Of a stretch of 64,000 nucleotides of DNA, positions 1-10,002 are shown one piece after another; position 1 is the stretch's first letter, and each line of letters starts with the position of its first letter. Origin of the DNA: Ensifer aridi (GTDB taxonomy: Bacteria > Pseudomonadota > Alphaproteobacteria > Rhizobiales > Rhizobiaceae); the NCBI RefSeq assembly GCF_002078505.1, contig NZ_LUAV01000004.1, positions 569,336 through 633,335 on the forward strand, written 5' to 3'. A program made the position numbers and the translations under genes. The notes under the pieces are model-generated. The model did no database searches. It was not told the DNA's origin and saw only the letters and a list, made by a program, of their open reading frames with translations.

Positions 1-73
1 GCTTCGTTATGCGCATGCATGCGACATGCCGTCCAATCCTGCGCCGTGAACCGGTTTAAATGCCTGTTGAAGG

Positions 74-102
74 CTTGCGCCGGGGCGCGGCCTGCGCTAA
101 CC
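74..102 (+). promoter_or_regulatory. Candidate promoter of the nuo operon
   Basis: CTTGCG at 74-79 and CTAACC at 97-102 are separated by 17 bases, an imperfect match to the rhizobial sigma-70 pattern CTTGAC-N17-CTATAT. It lies about 90 bases before nuoA, in the only non-coding stretch preceding the operon. The -10 element is weak and the true promoter could lie beyond the window start. Confidence 0.3.
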
Positions 103-192
103 ACTCTGGCGTTGCAACATACTTTTCGGCCTGCGGCATCATGTTCTTGAAGCGCCTCTCTTGGTGCTCTCCCGCGGGCAGGGACGGATAAA

Positions 193-558
193 ATGACTGA
201 ACTTCTCGGTTCTTATGTTCCGATCGCGATTTTCATTGGAATCGCGCTTGTGATCGGCCTCGCTCTTCTGGTCGCTCCTTTTGCCGTCGCCTTCAAGGCG
301 CCTGATTCGGAAAAACTGTCGGCCTACGAGTGCGGCTTCAATGCGTTTGACGACGCCCGCATGAAGTTCGACATCCGCTTCTATCTCGTTTCGATCCTCT
401 TCATCATCTTCGACCTCGAAGTCGCGTTCCTCTTCCCCTGGGCGGTTTCGTTCAAGGATATTGGCTGGTTCGGCTTCTGGTCGATGATGGTCTTCCTCCT
501 GGTCCTGACGGTCGGCTTCATCTATGAATGGAAGAAGGGAGCGCTGGAATGGAACTAG
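193..558 (+). CDS. nuoA: NADH-quinone oxidoreductase subunit A
   Basis: This is a membrane subunit of complex I (NDH-1), which couples NADH oxidation to quinone reduction and proton pumping in the inner membrane. The 121-residue protein has three hydrophobic helices (about 10-34, 62-84 and 88-110). It carries the family motif YECGF (45-49) on the loop after helix 1, and an [11 protein letters not shown] segment in helix 2. It is the first gene of the nuo operon. A purine-rich AGGGACGGA stretch precedes the ATG. The end overlaps nuoB by 10 bases, which suggests translational coupling. Length is normal for the family. Confidence 0.97.
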   Translation: MTELLGSYVPIAIFIGIALVIGLALLVAPFAVAFKAPDSEKLSAYECGFNAFDDARMKFDIRFYLVSILFIIFDLEVAFLFPWAVSFKDIGWFGFWSMMVFLLVLTVGFIYEWKKGALEWN

Positions 559-1127
559 CATCCGGCACCACGCTCGTTGCGCCCCAACCGAAAGGGATCG
601 TCGATCCCGCGACCGGCAAGCCGATCGGCAGCAATGACGCATTCTTTGGCGAGATCAACAACGAGCTCGCCGACAAGGGCTTTCTCGTCACCTCGACGGA
701 CGAACTTATCAACTGGGCGCGCACCGGCTCGCTCATGTGGATGACCTTCGGTCTTGCCTGCTGCGCCGTCGAAATGATGCAGATGTCGATGCCGCGCTAT
801 GACGCCGAGCGCTTCGGCTTTGCGCCGCGCGCCTCGCCGCGTCAGTCCGACGTCATGATCGTCGCCGGCACGCTTACCAACAAGATGGCGCCCGCGCTGC
901 GCAAGGTCTACGACCAGATGCCGGAACCGCGCTATGTCATTTCGATGGGCTCCTGCGCCAACGGTGGCGGCTACTATCACTATTCCTACTCGGTCGTACG
1001 CGGCTGTGACCGCGTCGTGCCCGTCGACATCTACGTGCCAGGCTGTCCTCCCACGGCAGAAGCGCTGCTCTACGGCGTGCTTCTGCTGCAGAAGAAGATC
1101 CGCCGGACCGGCACGATCGAGCGCTAA
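549..1127 (+). CDS. nuoB: NADH-quinone oxidoreductase subunit B
   Basis: This peripheral-arm subunit of complex I carries the terminal [4Fe-4S] cluster N2, which passes electrons to quinone. The 192-residue protein has the four expected ligands: tandem Cys71-Cys72 (GLACCAVEM), Cys136 (GSCANGGG) and Cys166 ([11 protein letters not shown]). The ATG at 549 is chosen because the product then starts MELASGTT, as in rhizobial NuoB. An in-frame upstream codon at 528 would only add seven residues inside nuoA. The start lies within the last codons of nuoA, and nuoC follows after 18 bases. Confidence 0.97.
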   Translation: MELASGTTLVAPQPKGIVDPATGKPIGSNDAFFGEINNELADKGFLVTSTDELINWARTGSLMWMTFGLACCAVEMMQMSMPRYDAERFGFAPRASPRQSDVMIVAGTLTNKMAPALRKVYDQMPEPRYVISMGSCANGGGYYHYSYSVVRGCDRVVPVDIYVPGCPPTAEALLYGVLLLQKKIRRTGTIER

Positions 1128-1145
1128 GGGCAGGGGGTCTTTAAT

Positions 1146-1751
1146 ATGAGTGAAGCCCTGAACGAGCTTGCCTCCTATCTTCGCGAGATGCGCGGCGCGC
1201 TTATTGCCGATTCGGCCATCGAATACGGCGAGCTGACACTGACGGCGAAGGCGGAGAACCTTATAGCGCTCCTGACCTTCCTGCGCGACGACGTGCAGTG
1301 CGGTTTTATCAGCCTGATCGACGTTTGCGGTGTCGACTATCCGCAGCGGCCGGACCGCTTCGACGTCGTGTATCATCTGCTGTCGCCGCGCCAGAACCTG
1401 CGCGTGCGGGTGAAGGTCGCCACCGGCGAGGGCGAGCCCGTCCCCTCCGCGACCGCCGTCTACCCGGGCGCCGACTGGTTCGAGCGCGAAGCCTATGACA
1501 TGTACGGCATTCTCTTCACCGGCCATCCGGACTTGAGACGCATCCTCACGGACTACGGTTTCGAGGGCTATCCGCTGCGCAAGGACTTCCCGGTAACCGG
1601 CTTCGTCGAAGTGCGCTACGACGACGAGGTCAAACGTGTTGTCTATGAGCCGGTCCATTTGAGGCAGGAATTCCGCAACTTCGACTTCCTCTCGCCGTGG
1701 GAAGGCACGGATTACGTCCTGCCCGGCGACGAGAAGGCGAAGGCACGGTAA
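1146..1751 (+). CDS. nuoC: NADH-quinone oxidoreductase subunit C (30 kDa)
   Basis: This hydrophilic connecting-module subunit sits beside NuoB and NuoD and has no cofactor. The 201-residue protein has the family signature in its C-terminal half: [13 protein letters not shown], then [14 protein letters not shown] and PLRKDFP. It is a stand-alone NuoC, not the NuoCD fusion of enterobacteria. The ATG is preceded by a GGGGG-rich ribosome binding site in the 18-base gap after nuoB. A 57-base gap separates it from nuoD. Confidence 0.97.
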   Translation: MSEALNELASYLREMRGALIADSAIEYGELTLTAKAENLIALLTFLRDDVQCGFISLIDVCGVDYPQRPDRFDVVYHLLSPRQNLRVRVKVATGEGEPVPSATAVYPGADWFEREAYDMYGILFTGHPDLRRILTDYGFEGYPLRKDFPVTGFVEVRYDDEVKRVVYEPVHLRQEFRNFDFLSPWEGTDYVLPGDEKAKAR

Positions 1752-1808
1752 GTCAAGTCGGCCCGTGGTGATCGCGAAAGGATTGCCATCCGGCCTGGAG
1801 CAATCGGT

Positions 1809-2999
1809 ATGACCGAACATAACGTCCGCAACTTCAACATCAACTTCGGTCCGCAGCATCCGGCGGCGCACGGCGTTCTGCGTCTCGTGCTGGAACTCGA
1901 CGGCGAAATCGTCGAGCGCGTCGATCCGCATATCGGCCTTCTGCATCGCGGCACCGAGAAGCTGATCGAGACGAAGACCTACCTGCAGGCTATCCCTTAT
2001 TTCGACCGGCTCGATTACGTCGCGCCGATGAATCAGGAGCACGCCTTCGCGCTTGCCGTTGAGAGGTTGACCGGCACGGAAGTGCCGATCCGCGGCCAGC
2101 TCATCCGCGTCCTCTATTCGGAAATCGGCCGTATCCTGTCGCATCTCCTCAACGTGACGACCCAGGCGATGGATGTCGGCGCGCTGACCCCGCCGCTCTG
2201 GGGTTTCGAGGAACGCGAGAAGCTGATGGTCTTCTATGAGCGCGCCTGCGGCGCGCGCATGCACGCCGCCTATTTCCGTCCCGGCGGAGTGCATCAGGAC
2301 CTGCCGCACAAGCTCGTCGAGGATATCGGCAACTGGATCGATCCGTTCCTGAAGACCGTCGACGATATCGATGAGCTCCTGACCGGCAACCGCATCTTCA
2401 AGCAGCGCAATGTCGACATCGGCGTCGTCACGCTGGAGGATGCCTGGGCATGGGGCTTCTCCGGCGTGATGGTGCGCGGCTCTGGCGCTGCCTGGGACCT
2501 GCGCCGTGCGCAGCCCTATGAGTGCTATTCCGATCTCGAGTTCGACATTCCGATCGGCAAGAACGGCGACTGTTTTGACCGCTACCTGATCCGCATGATC
2601 GAGATGCGCCAATCGGCGCGGATCATGCGCCAGTGCGTCGACCGTCTGCTCGGTGATGCGAAGGTGGGGCCGGTCTCCTCGCTCGACGGCAAGATCGTGC
2701 CGCCAAAGCGCGGCGAGATGAAGCGCTCGATGGAAGCGCTGATCCACCACTTCAAGCTCTATACCGAGGGCTACCATGTGCCGGCCGGCGAGGTCTACGC
2801 CGCGGTCGAGGCCCCGAAGGGCGAATTCGGCGTCTATCTGGTCTCCGACGGCACCAACAAGCCGTACCGCTGCAAGATCCGCGCGCCGGGCTATGCGCAT
2901 TTGCAGGCCATGGACTTCCTCTGTCGCGGGCACCAGCTTGCCGACGTCTCGGCCGTGCTGGGCTCCCTCGATATCGTTTTCGGCGAGGTCGATCGCTGA
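1809..2999 (+). CDS. nuoD: NADH-quinone oxidoreductase subunit D (49 kDa)
   Basis: NuoD forms the quinone-binding cavity with NuoB. The 396-residue protein begins with the conserved [14 protein letters not shown] segment (quinone-site His and Gly loop). It has [13 protein letters not shown] near residue 40 and ends in the conserved DIVFGEVDR. It is related to the large subunit of [NiFe] hydrogenases but lacks the nickel cysteines, as expected. Its TGA shares bases with the ATG of the next small gene (ATGA overlap), so the two are probably translationally coupled. Confidence 0.97.
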   Translation: MTEHNVRNFNINFGPQHPAAHGVLRLVLELDGEIVERVDPHIGLLHRGTEKLIETKTYLQAIPYFDRLDYVAPMNQEHAFALAVERLTGTEVPIRGQLIRVLYSEIGRILSHLLNVTTQAMDVGALTPPLWGFEEREKLMVFYERACGARMHAAYFRPGGVHQDLPHKLVEDIGNWIDPFLKTVDDIDELLTGNRIFKQRNVDIGVVTLEDAWAWGFSGVMVRGSGAAWDLRRAQPYECYSDLEFDIPIGKNGDCFDRYLIRMIEMRQSARIMRQCVDRLLGDAKVGPVSSLDGKIVPPKRGEMKRSMEALIHHFKLYTEGYHVPAGEVYAAVEAPKGEFGVYLVSDGTNKPYRCKIRAPGYAHLQAMDFLCRGHQLADVSAVLGSLDIVFGEVDR

Positions 3000-3253
3000 T
3001 GCGTCTGGCGCCGCTCGCCGCTCTCGGACTTCTTGCTCTTGCTTCTGCGGCCTCCGCCCAGGAGGAAGTCGGCAGTGAATCGTCCTCGGGGCTGCGGGGC
3101 GGCGCCATGTCCACGCTCCTGTCCAAGGGTTACGAGATCAAGGCCGCGGTCGCCAACGGCACGCGCTACATCGTATTTTTGCAGAAAGACCAGTCAGCCT
3201 ATGCCTGCGAATTCGTCTCGCTGACGAAATCGCGGTGTGGTTCGATTAACTGA
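2999..3253 (+). CDS. Small secreted protein between nuoD and nuoE
   Basis: The function is unknown. The 84-residue product starts with a clear signal peptide: MRLAP, a hydrophobic Leu/Ala core, then ASA-QEE with predicted cleavage near residue 21. A short mature periplasmic protein of about 63 residues follows, with two cysteines near its C-terminus (YACEF and SRCGSIN) that could form one disulfide. Start and stop are tightly packed between nuoD (ATGA overlap) and nuoE (16-base gap), so it must be co-transcribed with complex I. I recognise it only as a gene seen at this position in rhizobial nuo operons. A role in complex I biogenesis is inference. Confidence 0.85.
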   Translation: MRLAPLAALGLLALASAASAQEEVGSESSSGLRGGAMSTLLSKGYEIKAAVANGTRYIVFLQKDQSAYACEFVSLTKSRCGSIN

Positions 3254-3269
3254 TAAGGTGTCCACTAGA

Positions 3270-4109
3270 ATGTCCGTTCGTCGACTAGCCGAAGACACTG
3301 TCCAGCCAGCGACCTTTGCGTTCAACAAGGAAAATGCTGCCTGGGCCAAGGCAACGATCAATAAGTATCCGAAGGGCCGCGAGCAGTCGGCAGTCATCCC
3401 CCTGCTGATGCGCGCCCAGGAACAGGACGGTTGGGTGACGAAGGCTGCAATCGAGTCGGTCGCCGACATGCTCGGCATGCCCTATATCCGCGTCCTCGAA
3501 GTCGCTACTTTCTATACGCAGTTTCAGTTGAAGCCGGTCGGATCGCGGGCGCATGTCCAGGTTTGCGGCACGACGCCCTGCATGCTGCGCGGCGCGGAAG
3601 ACCTGATCAAGGTCTGCAAGAAGAAGATTGCCGCCGAGCCCTTCACGCTGAACGAAGGCGGCACGCTCTCCTGGGAAGAGGTCGAATGTCAGGGCGCCTG
3701 CGTCAACGCGCCGATGGTGATGATCTTCAAGGACACCTTCGAGGATCTGACGGCCGAGCGGCTCGAGGAGATCATCGATCAGTTCGAAGCTGGCAAGGGC
3801 GCCGAGGTGAAGCCCGGCCCGCAGATCGATCGCGTTTATTCCGCACCGATCGGCGGACTGACGACGTTGCAGGTGCCGCAGCCGGAGGAGAAGAAGTCTG
3901 CGGTCCGGGCGAGCAAGTCGGCTGGTGGTGACAAGGCGGTCAGCGTGCCGCCTTCGAACGCTGCAAAGCCGAAGACCGCTTCAGACGTCACCAATCCGAC
4001 GCTGAAGACTCCGGCGACGGCGAAGAAAGCCTCGGCAAGGAACGCCAAGATCGAGGGCGAGACCGCCGACAAGTCCAAGCCGGCGAAGAAGCCGCGGGTA
4101 AAGAGGTGA
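3270..4109 (+). CDS. nuoE: NADH-quinone oxidoreductase subunit E (24 kDa) with long basic tail
   Basis: This NADH-module subunit carries [2Fe-2S] cluster N1a. It is 279 residues from the ATG at 3270, which gives MSVRRLAED; an in-frame GTG at 3237 lies inside the preceding gene. The cluster ligands are Cys99 and Cys104 (VCGTTPC) and Cys140 and Cys144 (VECQGAC). The thioredoxin-like core ends near residue 200. It is followed by about 80 residues rich in Ala, Lys, Pro, Ser and Thr, ending [10 protein letters not shown], which is absent from shorter homologues such as E. coli NuoE (about 166 residues). The tail looks disordered. nuoF starts four bases after the stop. Confidence 0.96.
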   Translation: MSVRRLAEDTVQPATFAFNKENAAWAKATINKYPKGREQSAVIPLLMRAQEQDGWVTKAAIESVADMLGMPYIRVLEVATFYTQFQLKPVGSRAHVQVCGTTPCMLRGAEDLIKVCKKKIAAEPFTLNEGGTLSWEEVECQGACVNAPMVMIFKDTFEDLTAERLEEIIDQFEAGKGAEVKPGPQIDRVYSAPIGGLTTLQVPQPEEKKSAVRASKSAGGDKAVSVPPSNAAKPKTASDVTNPTLKTPATAKKASARNAKIEGETADKSKPAKKPRVKR

Positions 4110-4113
4110 AACC

Positions 4114-5418
4114 ATGCTGAGAGATGAAGATCGCATCTTTACCAATATCTACGGCCTCAAGGACAAGTCCCTGAAAGGCGCGATGGCGCGCGGCCACTGG
4201 GACGGCACCAAGGAGCTCCTCGAGAAGGGCCGCGACTGGATCATCAACGAGGTGAAGGCTTCGGGTCTGCGCGGCCGCGGCGGCGCCGGCTTCCCGACCG
4301 GTCTCAAATGGTCCTTCATGCCGAAGGAAAGCGACGGTCGCCCGCATTATCTCGTCGTCAATGCCGACGAGTCGGAGCCCGGCACCTGCAAGGACCGCGA
4401 CATCATGCGCCACGATCCGCACACGCTGATCGAAGGCTGCGTCATCGCGAGCTTCGCCATGGGCGCCCACACCGCCTATATCTACGTGCGCGGCGAGTTC
4501 ATCCGCGAGCGCGAAGCGCTGCAGGCTGCGATCGACGAATGCTACGAGTATGGCCTGCTCGGCAGGAACAACAAGCTCGGCTACGACATCGACATCTTCG
4601 TTCATCACGGCGCCGGCGCCTATATCTGCGGCGAGGAGACGGCGCTGCTCGAAAGCCTCGAGGGCAAGAAGGGCCAGCCGCGACTGAAGCCGCCTTTTCC
4701 GGCGAATATGGGCCTCTATGGCTGCCCGACGACCGTCAACAACGTCGAGTCGATCGCGGTCACGCCGACCATTCTGCGCCGCGGTGCCGGCTGGTACACC
4801 AGCTTCGGCCGCCCGAACAATCACGGCACCAAGCTCTACTCGATCTCCGGCCACGTGAACCGCCCCTGCACGGTCGAGGACGCGATGTCGATCCCGTTCC
4901 ATGAACTGATCGAGAAGCACTGCGGCGGCATCCGCGGCGGCTGGGACAATCTGCTCGCCGTCATTCCCGGCGGCTCGTCCGTCCCCTGCGTGCCGGGCGC
5001 GCAGATGAAGGACGCGATCATGGACTATGACGGGCTGCGCGAGCTTGGTTCCGGCCTCGGAACCGCCGCCGTCATCGTCATGGACAAGTCTACCGATATC
5101 ATCAAGGCGATCTGGCGGCTTTCCGCTTTCTACAAGCACGAGAGCTGCGGCCAGTGCACGCCTTGCCGTGAAGGCACGGGATGGATGATGCGCGTGATGG
5201 AGCGGATGGTGCAGGGTCGCGCCCAGAAGCGCGAGATCGACATGCTCTTCGACGTGACGAAGCAGGTCGAAGGTCACACGATCTGCGCACTCGGCGATGC
5301 GGCCGCATGGCCGATCCAAGGCCTGATCAAGCATTTCCGTCCGGAGATGGAAAAGCGGATCGACGAATACACCCGCAATGCCACGTCGCACGGCGCGGTG
5401 TTGGAAGCGGCGGAGTAA
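4114..5418 (+). CDS. nuoF: NADH-quinone oxidoreductase subunit F (51 kDa, FMN and NADH binding)
   Basis: NuoF is the NADH-oxidising subunit carrying FMN and [4Fe-4S] cluster N3. The 434-residue protein has the Gly-rich nucleotide loop [16 protein letters not shown] (51-66), a second Gly-rich segment ([21 protein letters not shown]), and the cluster ligands Cys345, Cys348, Cys351 ([12 protein letters not shown]) and Cys391 (HTICALGD). Length and all key residues are normal. It is separated from the helix-hairpin-helix gene by six bases. Confidence 0.97.
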   Translation: MLRDEDRIFTNIYGLKDKSLKGAMARGHWDGTKELLEKGRDWIINEVKASGLRGRGGAGFPTGLKWSFMPKESDGRPHYLVVNADESEPGTCKDRDIMRHDPHTLIEGCVIASFAMGAHTAYIYVRGEFIREREALQAAIDECYEYGLLGRNNKLGYDIDIFVHHGAGAYICGEETALLESLEGKKGQPRLKPPFPANMGLYGCPTTVNNVESIAVTPTILRRGAGWYTSFGRPNNHGTKLYSISGHVNRPCTVEDAMSIPFHELIEKHCGGIRGGWDNLLAVIPGGSSVPCVPGAQMKDAIMDYDGLRELGSGLGTAAVIVMDKSTDIIKAIWRLSAFYKHESCGQCTPCREGTGWMMRVMERMVQGRAQKREIDMLFDVTKQVEGHTICALGDAAAWPIQGLIKHFRPEMEKRIDEYTRNATSHGAVLEAAE

Positions 5419-5424
5419 GAGGCC

Positions 5425-6051
5425 ATGGCTGGGGCAAGCAGGGATGTACAGGGAAGGGAAACGGCGGCAGCCATCCCGTTCGCACGGACTGCGGACCCGG
5501 CCGATCCGTTCGGCATGGCCGAATGGATGAGGAGCATGCCGAACGTCGCGCTGCATCCGCTGATGGCGCATCCGACGGCGGCCATTGCCGCTGCCACGGC
5601 TCTCGGTTTCGGCCTGTCGAGCCAGATTGCCGGCATGATGTTCGGCGCAATGCAGGGCGCTGCCAGCGCTATGCAGAAAAGCGTCGCGGCCCTGGAAGTT
5701 GAGCCGGTCGAAGCGACGAAGCCGGCACCGGCTGTGGCGCCGCAGACGGCAGCCCGGCAGGCCTCGGAAGCGCCGTCCGTCCCGGCCGCGCGCAAGCCGC
5801 GCGCTGCGAGAAAGCTGGCCGCATCGGCGCAGAAGAGCGGTGCGAGCGACGATCTCAAGCGGATCGCGGGGATCGGCCCGAAGCTCGAACAGGTGTTGAA
5901 CGGCAGAGGTATTCGCCGCTTCGCCGACATCGCTGCGTTGAGCGAAGCCGATGTGGCGAAGCTCGATGCCGAATTCGGCTTGTACGGCCGCATCACGCGG
6001 GACGACTGGATCGGGCAGGCGAGGGCACTCAAGGGAGTGCGGAAGAAATAA
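5425..6051 (+). CDS. Helix-hairpin-helix protein inserted between nuoF and nuoG
   Basis: This 208-residue protein is not a complex I core subunit. Residues 1-95 are Met/Ala-rich with a moderately hydrophobic stretch around 44-75. Residues 96-143 are a low-complexity Ala/Pro/Lys/Arg linker. Residues 145-205 form a helix-hairpin-helix-like domain with the LKRIAGIGPKLEQVLNGRGI signature, the type found in predicted DNA- or RNA-binding proteins. The ATG has a GAGG ribosome binding site and lies six bases after nuoF, so the gene is co-transcribed with nuo. The role is unknown; nucleic-acid binding or assembly functions are only suggestions. Confidence 0.88.
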   Translation: MAGASRDVQGRETAAAIPFARTADPADPFGMAEWMRSMPNVALHPLMAHPTAAIAAATALGFGLSSQIAGMMFGAMQGAASAMQKSVAALEVEPVEATKPAPAVAPQTAARQASEAPSVPAARKPRAARKLAASAQKSGASDDLKRIAGIGPKLEQVLNGRGIRRFADIAALSEADVAKLDAEFGLYGRITRDDWIGQARALKGVRKK

Positions 6052-6055
6052 GGTG

Positions 6056-6142
6056 ATGGCCCTGCGGCGTCACGACAAGCGGCAAGGCCGTGAAGGAATT
6101 GTCCGCCGCCAAGGAAGGCAGGCGGACGAAAGACAGGATTGA
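6056..6142 (+). CDS. Possible 28-residue Arg-rich ORF before nuoG
   Basis: An ATG-initiated frame of 28 codons fills the gap between the helix-hairpin-helix gene and nuoG, beginning [13 protein letters not shown] and ending just before the nuoG start. It is strongly basic, with many Arg and Gln. The only ribosome binding site is an AGG two bases from the ATG, so translation is doubtful. It may instead be simple spacer or leader sequence for nuoG. Confidence 0.2.
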   Translation: MALRRHDKRQGREGIVRRQGRQADERQD

Positions 6143-6150
6143 GTGCGAAG

Positions 6151-8232
6151 ATGGCAAAGCTGAAAGTCGACGGAAAAGAGATCGAGGTCCCGGATCATTT
6201 CACGCTGCTTCAGGCATGCGAGGAGGCCGGTGCCGAGGTTCCGCGCTTCTGTTTCCATGAGCGGCTTTCGGTTGCCGGCAACTGCCGCATGTGTCTGATC
6301 GAGGTGAAGGGCGGTCCGCCGAAGCCTGCCGCCTCTTGCGCCATGGGCGTACGCGATCTGCGTCCCGGTCCGAACGGGGAAGCGCCGGAAGTCTTCACGA
6401 ACACGCCGATGGTCAAGAAGGCGCGCGAAGGCGTGATGGAATTCCTGCTCATCAATCATCCGCTCGACTGCCCGATCTGCGATCAGGGCGGCGAGTGCGA
6501 CCTGCAGGACCAGGCGATGGCCTTCGGCATCGACTCCTCGCGCTATCAGGAAAACAAGCGCGCGGTCGAGGACAAGTATATCGGTCCGCTCGTCAAGACC
6601 GTGATGAACCGCTGCATCCACTGCACGCGCTGCGTCCGCTTCACGACGGAAGTCGCCGGCATTGCCGAGCTCGGCCTCATCGGCCGCGGCGAGGACGCGG
6701 AAATCACCACTTATCTCGAACAGGCGATGACCTCGGAACTGCAGGGCAATGTCGTCGACCTCTGCCCGGTCGGCGCCCTCACTTCGAAGCCCTTCGCCTT
6801 CACCGCGCGTCCGTGGGAGCTCAACAAGACCGAATCGATCGACGTCATGGATGCGGTCGGTTCGGCGATCCGCGTCGATACCCGCGGCCGCGAGGTCATG
6901 CGCATCATGCCGCGCGTCAACGAGGAGATCAACGAAGAGTGGATCTCCGACAAGACCCGCTTCATCTGGGACGGGCTCAAGACGCAGCGCCTCGACCGTC
7001 CCTACGTCAAGAAGGACGGACGCCTGCAGCCGGCGAGCTGGAGCGAGGCATTCCAGGCGGTCAAGGCGGCTGTCGCGAAGACTTCGGGAGACAAGATCGG
7101 CGCGATTGCCGGGGACCTTGCTTCGGTCGAGGAAATGTATGCCCTGAAGGAGCTCATCTCCGCGCTCGGGTCGCAGAATCTCGATTGCCGTCAGGATGGC
7201 GCGGCGCTCGACCCGTCTCTCGGTCGCGCAAGCTACATCTTCAATCCGACGATCCAGGGCATCGAGAGCGCCGACGCGCTGCTCATCATCGGTTCCAATC
7301 CGCGCTTCGAGGCCTCCGTCCTCAATGCCCGCATCCGCAAGCGCTACCGCATGGGCAACTTCCCGATCGCCGTCATCGGCGAACAGAGCGAGCTGCGGTA
7401 CGGATATGAATATCTCGGCGCCGGCACCGACACGCTTGCCGAGCTCGTCGCCGGGAAAGCGAAGTTCTTGGCGACGCTCAAGAAGGCTCAACGCCCGCTG
7501 ATCATCGTCGGCCAGGGTGGGCTCGCAGGGGAGGGCGGCGCTGCCGTTCTCGCCAATGCCGCAAAGCTTGCCGTCGCGATCGGCGCGGTCAGCGCGGAGT
7601 GGAACGGCTTTGCTGTCCTTCACAACGCGGCGGCCCGTGTCGGCGGTCTCGACCTCGGTTTCGTTCCCGGCGAAGGCGGCAAGTCGGCGGCTGAAATGCT
7701 CGCGGCGATGGACGTGCTCTTCCTGCTCGGCGCCGACGAGATCGACCTTTCGAGGAAGAAGGCGGGCTTCACCGTCTATATCGGCTCGCACGGCGACAAT
7801 GGCGCGCATGCGGCCGACGTCATTCTTCCGGGTGCGACCTACACGGAAAAGTCCGGCACCTGGGTGAACACCGAAGGCCGCGTGCAGATCGGCAATCGTG
7901 CCGGTTTCGCCCCGGGTGAGGCCCGCGAGGACTGGGCGATCATCCGCGCGCTCTCCGACGTGCTCGGCAAGAAGCTGCCTTTCGACTCGCTCGGCGAGCT
8001 GCGCGCCAAGCTCTACGCGGCCCATCCGCACTTCGCCGAAGTGGACGCGCTTACCGCCGCCGGCAGCGACGAAATTGCCGCACTTGGGCAAAAAGCCGGT
8101 GAGATGGCGAAATCCGTGTTTGCGTCTCCGATCAAAGACTTCTATTTGACGAACCCGATAGCGCGCGCATCCGCCGTCATGGCCGAATGCTCGGCCTTGG
8201 CGCGCAACAATTTCAAAGCTGCGGCGGAATGA
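6151..8232 (+). CDS. nuoG: NADH-quinone oxidoreductase subunit G (75 kDa)
   Basis: This large iron-sulfur subunit links the NADH module to the quinone module. It is 693 residues from the ATG at 6151; an in-frame TTG four codons earlier is less likely. The N-terminal ferredoxin-like [2Fe-2S] ligands are Cys34, Cys45, Cys48 and Cys63. Cluster N5 is held by His103, Cys107, Cys110 and Cys116, and N4 by Cys155, Cys158, Cys161 and Cys205. A molybdopterin-oxidoreductase-like domain follows from about 215. The optional extra cluster (N7) motif of E. coli NuoG is not seen. nuoH follows after 20 bases. Confidence 0.96.
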   Translation: MAKLKVDGKEIEVPDHFTLLQACEEAGAEVPRFCFHERLSVAGNCRMCLIEVKGGPPKPAASCAMGVRDLRPGPNGEAPEVFTNTPMVKKAREGVMEFLLINHPLDCPICDQGGECDLQDQAMAFGIDSSRYQENKRAVEDKYIGPLVKTVMNRCIHCTRCVRFTTEVAGIAELGLIGRGEDAEITTYLEQAMTSELQGNVVDLCPVGALTSKPFAFTARPWELNKTESIDVMDAVGSAIRVDTRGREVMRIMPRVNEEINEEWISDKTRFIWDGLKTQRLDRPYVKKDGRLQPASWSEAFQAVKAAVAKTSGDKIGAIAGDLASVEEMYALKELISALGSQNLDCRQDGAALDPSLGRASYIFNPTIQGIESADALLIIGSNPRFEASVLNARIRKRYRMGNFPIAVIGEQSELRYGYEYLGAGTDTLAELVAGKAKFLATLKKAQRPLIIVGQGGLAGEGGAAVLANAAKLAVAIGAVSAEWNGFAVLHNAAARVGGLDLGFVPGEGGKSAAEMLAAMDVLFLLGADEIDLSRKKAGFTVYIGSHGDNGAHAADVILPGATYTEKSGTWVNTEGRVQIGNRAGFAPGEAREDWAIIRALSDVLGKKLPFDSLGELRAKLYAAHPHFAEVDALTAAGSDEIAALGQKAGEMAKSVFASPIKDFYLTNPIARASAVMAECSALARNNFKAAAE

Positions 8233-8252
8233 GCGCGAGGGAATAGAGCATC

Positions 8253-9296
8253 ATGGACGCTTTCGTTTCGACCTATGTCTGGCCCACGGCCATCATCATT
8301 GGCCAGTCGCTCCTGCTTCTGGTCGCGCTGCTGCTTTTCATCGCCTATTTCCTGCTCGCGGACCGCAAGATCTGGGCGGCCGTGCAGCTTCGCCGCGGTC
8401 CGAACGTTGTTGGTCCCTGGGGTCTGTTCCAGTCCTTCGCCGACCTTCTGAAGTTCGTCTTCAAGGAGCCGGTCATTCCGGCCGGCGCCAACAAGACGAT
8501 CTTCCTGCTCGCGCCGCTTGTTTCCGTGACGCTCGCGCTCACCGCCTGGGCCGTCATCCCGCTCAATGCGGGCTGGGTGATCGCGAACATCAATGTCGGC
8601 ATCCTCTTCGTCTTCGCCATATCTTCTCTCGAGGTTTATGGCATCATCATGGGCGGCTGGGCGTCGAACTCGAAATATCCGTTCCTCGGCGCGCTGCGGT
8701 CGGCTGCGCAGATGGTGTCCTATGAAGTCTCGATCGGCTTCGTTATCGTCACCGTTCTGCTTTGTGTCGGTTCGCTCAATCTGACGGACATCGTCAACGC
8801 GCAGGTGGACGGTCCCGGAACGATGCTCGGCTTGCCGGCTTCCTTCCTCGACTGGCACTGGCTGTCGCTGTTCCCGATGTTCATCATCTTCTTCATCTCG
8901 GCGCTTGCCGAGACGAACCGTCCGCCTTTCGATCTGCCCGAGGCTGAATCGGAACTCGTCGCCGGCTACATGGTGGAATACGGCTCGACCCCGTACATGA
9001 TGCTGATGCTCGGCGAATATGCGGCGATCTGCCTGATGTGCGCGCTGACGACGATCCTCTTCCTGGGCGGCTGGTTGCCTCCGGTTGATATCTGGCTCCT
9101 GAACTGGGTCCCGGGCATCATTTGGTTCGTGCTTAAGGCCTCGTTCGTATTCTTCATGTTCGCGATGGTGAAGGCTTTCGTGCCGCGCTACCGCTACGAC
9201 CAGTTGATGCGTCTCGGCTGGAAAGTCTTCCTGCCGCTGTCTCTGGCGATGGTCGTGATCGTCGCGTTCGTTCTGAAGCTGATGGGCTGGGCATGA
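8253..9296 (+). CDS. nuoH: NADH-quinone oxidoreductase subunit H (ND1)
   Basis: NuoH is the membrane-arm subunit that contacts the peripheral arm and forms the quinone entry tunnel. The 347-residue protein is very hydrophobic, with about eight transmembrane helices. It contains the loop motifs [20 protein letters not shown] and [20 protein letters not shown], whose acidic residues line the quinone site. Length is typical of alphaproteobacterial NuoH. A 64-base gap with a strong GGAGG follows before nuoI. Confidence 0.97.
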   Translation: MDAFVSTYVWPTAIIIGQSLLLLVALLLFIAYFLLADRKIWAAVQLRRGPNVVGPWGLFQSFADLLKFVFKEPVIPAGANKTIFLLAPLVSVTLALTAWAVIPLNAGWVIANINVGILFVFAISSLEVYGIIMGGWASNSKYPFLGALRSAAQMVSYEVSIGFVIVTVLLCVGSLNLTDIVNAQVDGPGTMLGLPASFLDWHWLSLFPMFIIFFISALAETNRPPFDLPEAESELVAGYMVEYGSTPYMMLMLGEYAAICLMCALTTILFLGGWLPPVDIWLLNWVPGIIWFVLKASFVFFMFAMVKAFVPRYRYDQLMRLGWKVFLPLSLAMVVIVAFVLKLMGWA

Positions 9297-9360
9297 TGAC
9301 CGCTCAAGCTTCGCTGCATACCGCTGGCTCCTCCCAGGCCGGCAAGTTTGGAGGTTAATG

Positions 9361-9852
9361 ATGGCCGGTCTTTCGCAAGCCGTCAGCTCGCTGTTCCTCA
9401 AGGAATTCGTCGGCGCGTTCTTTCTGTCGATGCGCTATTTCTTCCGGCCGAAGGCGACCGTGAACTATCCCTTCGAGAAGGGGCCGGTCAGCCCGCGCTT
9501 CCGCGGCGAGCATGCGCTGCGCCGCTATCCGAATGGAGAAGAGCGCTGCATCGCCTGCAAGCTTTGCGAAGCGATCTGTCCTGCCCAGGCCATCACCATC
9601 GAGGCCGGCCCGCGTCGCAACGACGGCACCCGCCGCACGGTTCGCTACGACATCGACATGGTGAAGTGCATCTATTGCGGTTTCTGCCAGGAAGCCTGTC
9701 CTGTCGATGCCATTGTCGAAGGGCCGAACTTCGAATTCGCCACCGAGACGCGCGAAGAGCTCTACTACGACAAGGAGAAGCTGCTCGCCAACGGTGATCG
9801 TTGGGAGCGCGAAATCGCGCGCAACATTGCGATGGACTCGCCCTACCGCTGA
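9361..9852 (+). CDS. nuoI: NADH-quinone oxidoreductase subunit I (TYKY, 2x[4Fe-4S])
   Basis: This 8Fe ferredoxin-like subunit holds clusters N6a and N6b, which feed electrons to N2. Two ATG codons are in tandem at 9358 and 9361. The second sits six bases after GGAGG (9350-9354) and gives a 163-residue protein, so it is preferred. An N-terminal amphipathic segment of about 28 residues leads to the cluster ligands Cys63/66/69/73 ([11 protein letters not shown]) and Cys103/106/109/113 ([11 protein letters not shown]). Length is normal. A 150-base gap holding a hairpin separates it from nuoJ. Confidence 0.96.
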   Translation: MAGLSQAVSSLFLKEFVGAFFLSMRYFFRPKATVNYPFEKGPVSPRFRGEHALRRYPNGEERCIACKLCEAICPAQAITIEAGPRRNDGTRRTVRYDIDMVKCIYCGFCQEACPVDAIVEGPNFEFATETREELYYDKEKLLANGDRWEREIARNIAMDSPYR

Positions 9853-9922
9853 GGCCATCCGCAAGTACGCCGCATCGCGCCGCTGAATAGACGTGGTGCA
9901 TGCGAAACGGGTTTGGGCATCG

Positions 9923-9940
9923 GCCGGACGGACGTCCGGC
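9923..9940. other. Perfect stem-loop in the nuoI-nuoJ gap
   Basis: GCCGGAC (9923-9929) pairs perfectly with GTCCGGC (9934-9940) around the loop GGAC. This 150-base gap is the largest inside the operon. No T-run follows, so it is not a typical terminator. It could stabilise or process the mRNA, or tune expression of the membrane-arm genes; that is inference. Confidence 0.5.
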
Positions 9941-10002
9941 TTTGCCTCATGGAGTGAGGGCGACGAGCCTTCATGCCGAGCAAGACGAAAAAGGCACCGA
10001 TC

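Noticed and set aside
555..2933. A 792-codon open frame on the minus strand opposite nuoB-nuoD
   Set aside because: It lies antisense to three certain genes, is rich in Arg, His and Asp as expected for the complement of high-GC coding DNA, and matches no family.
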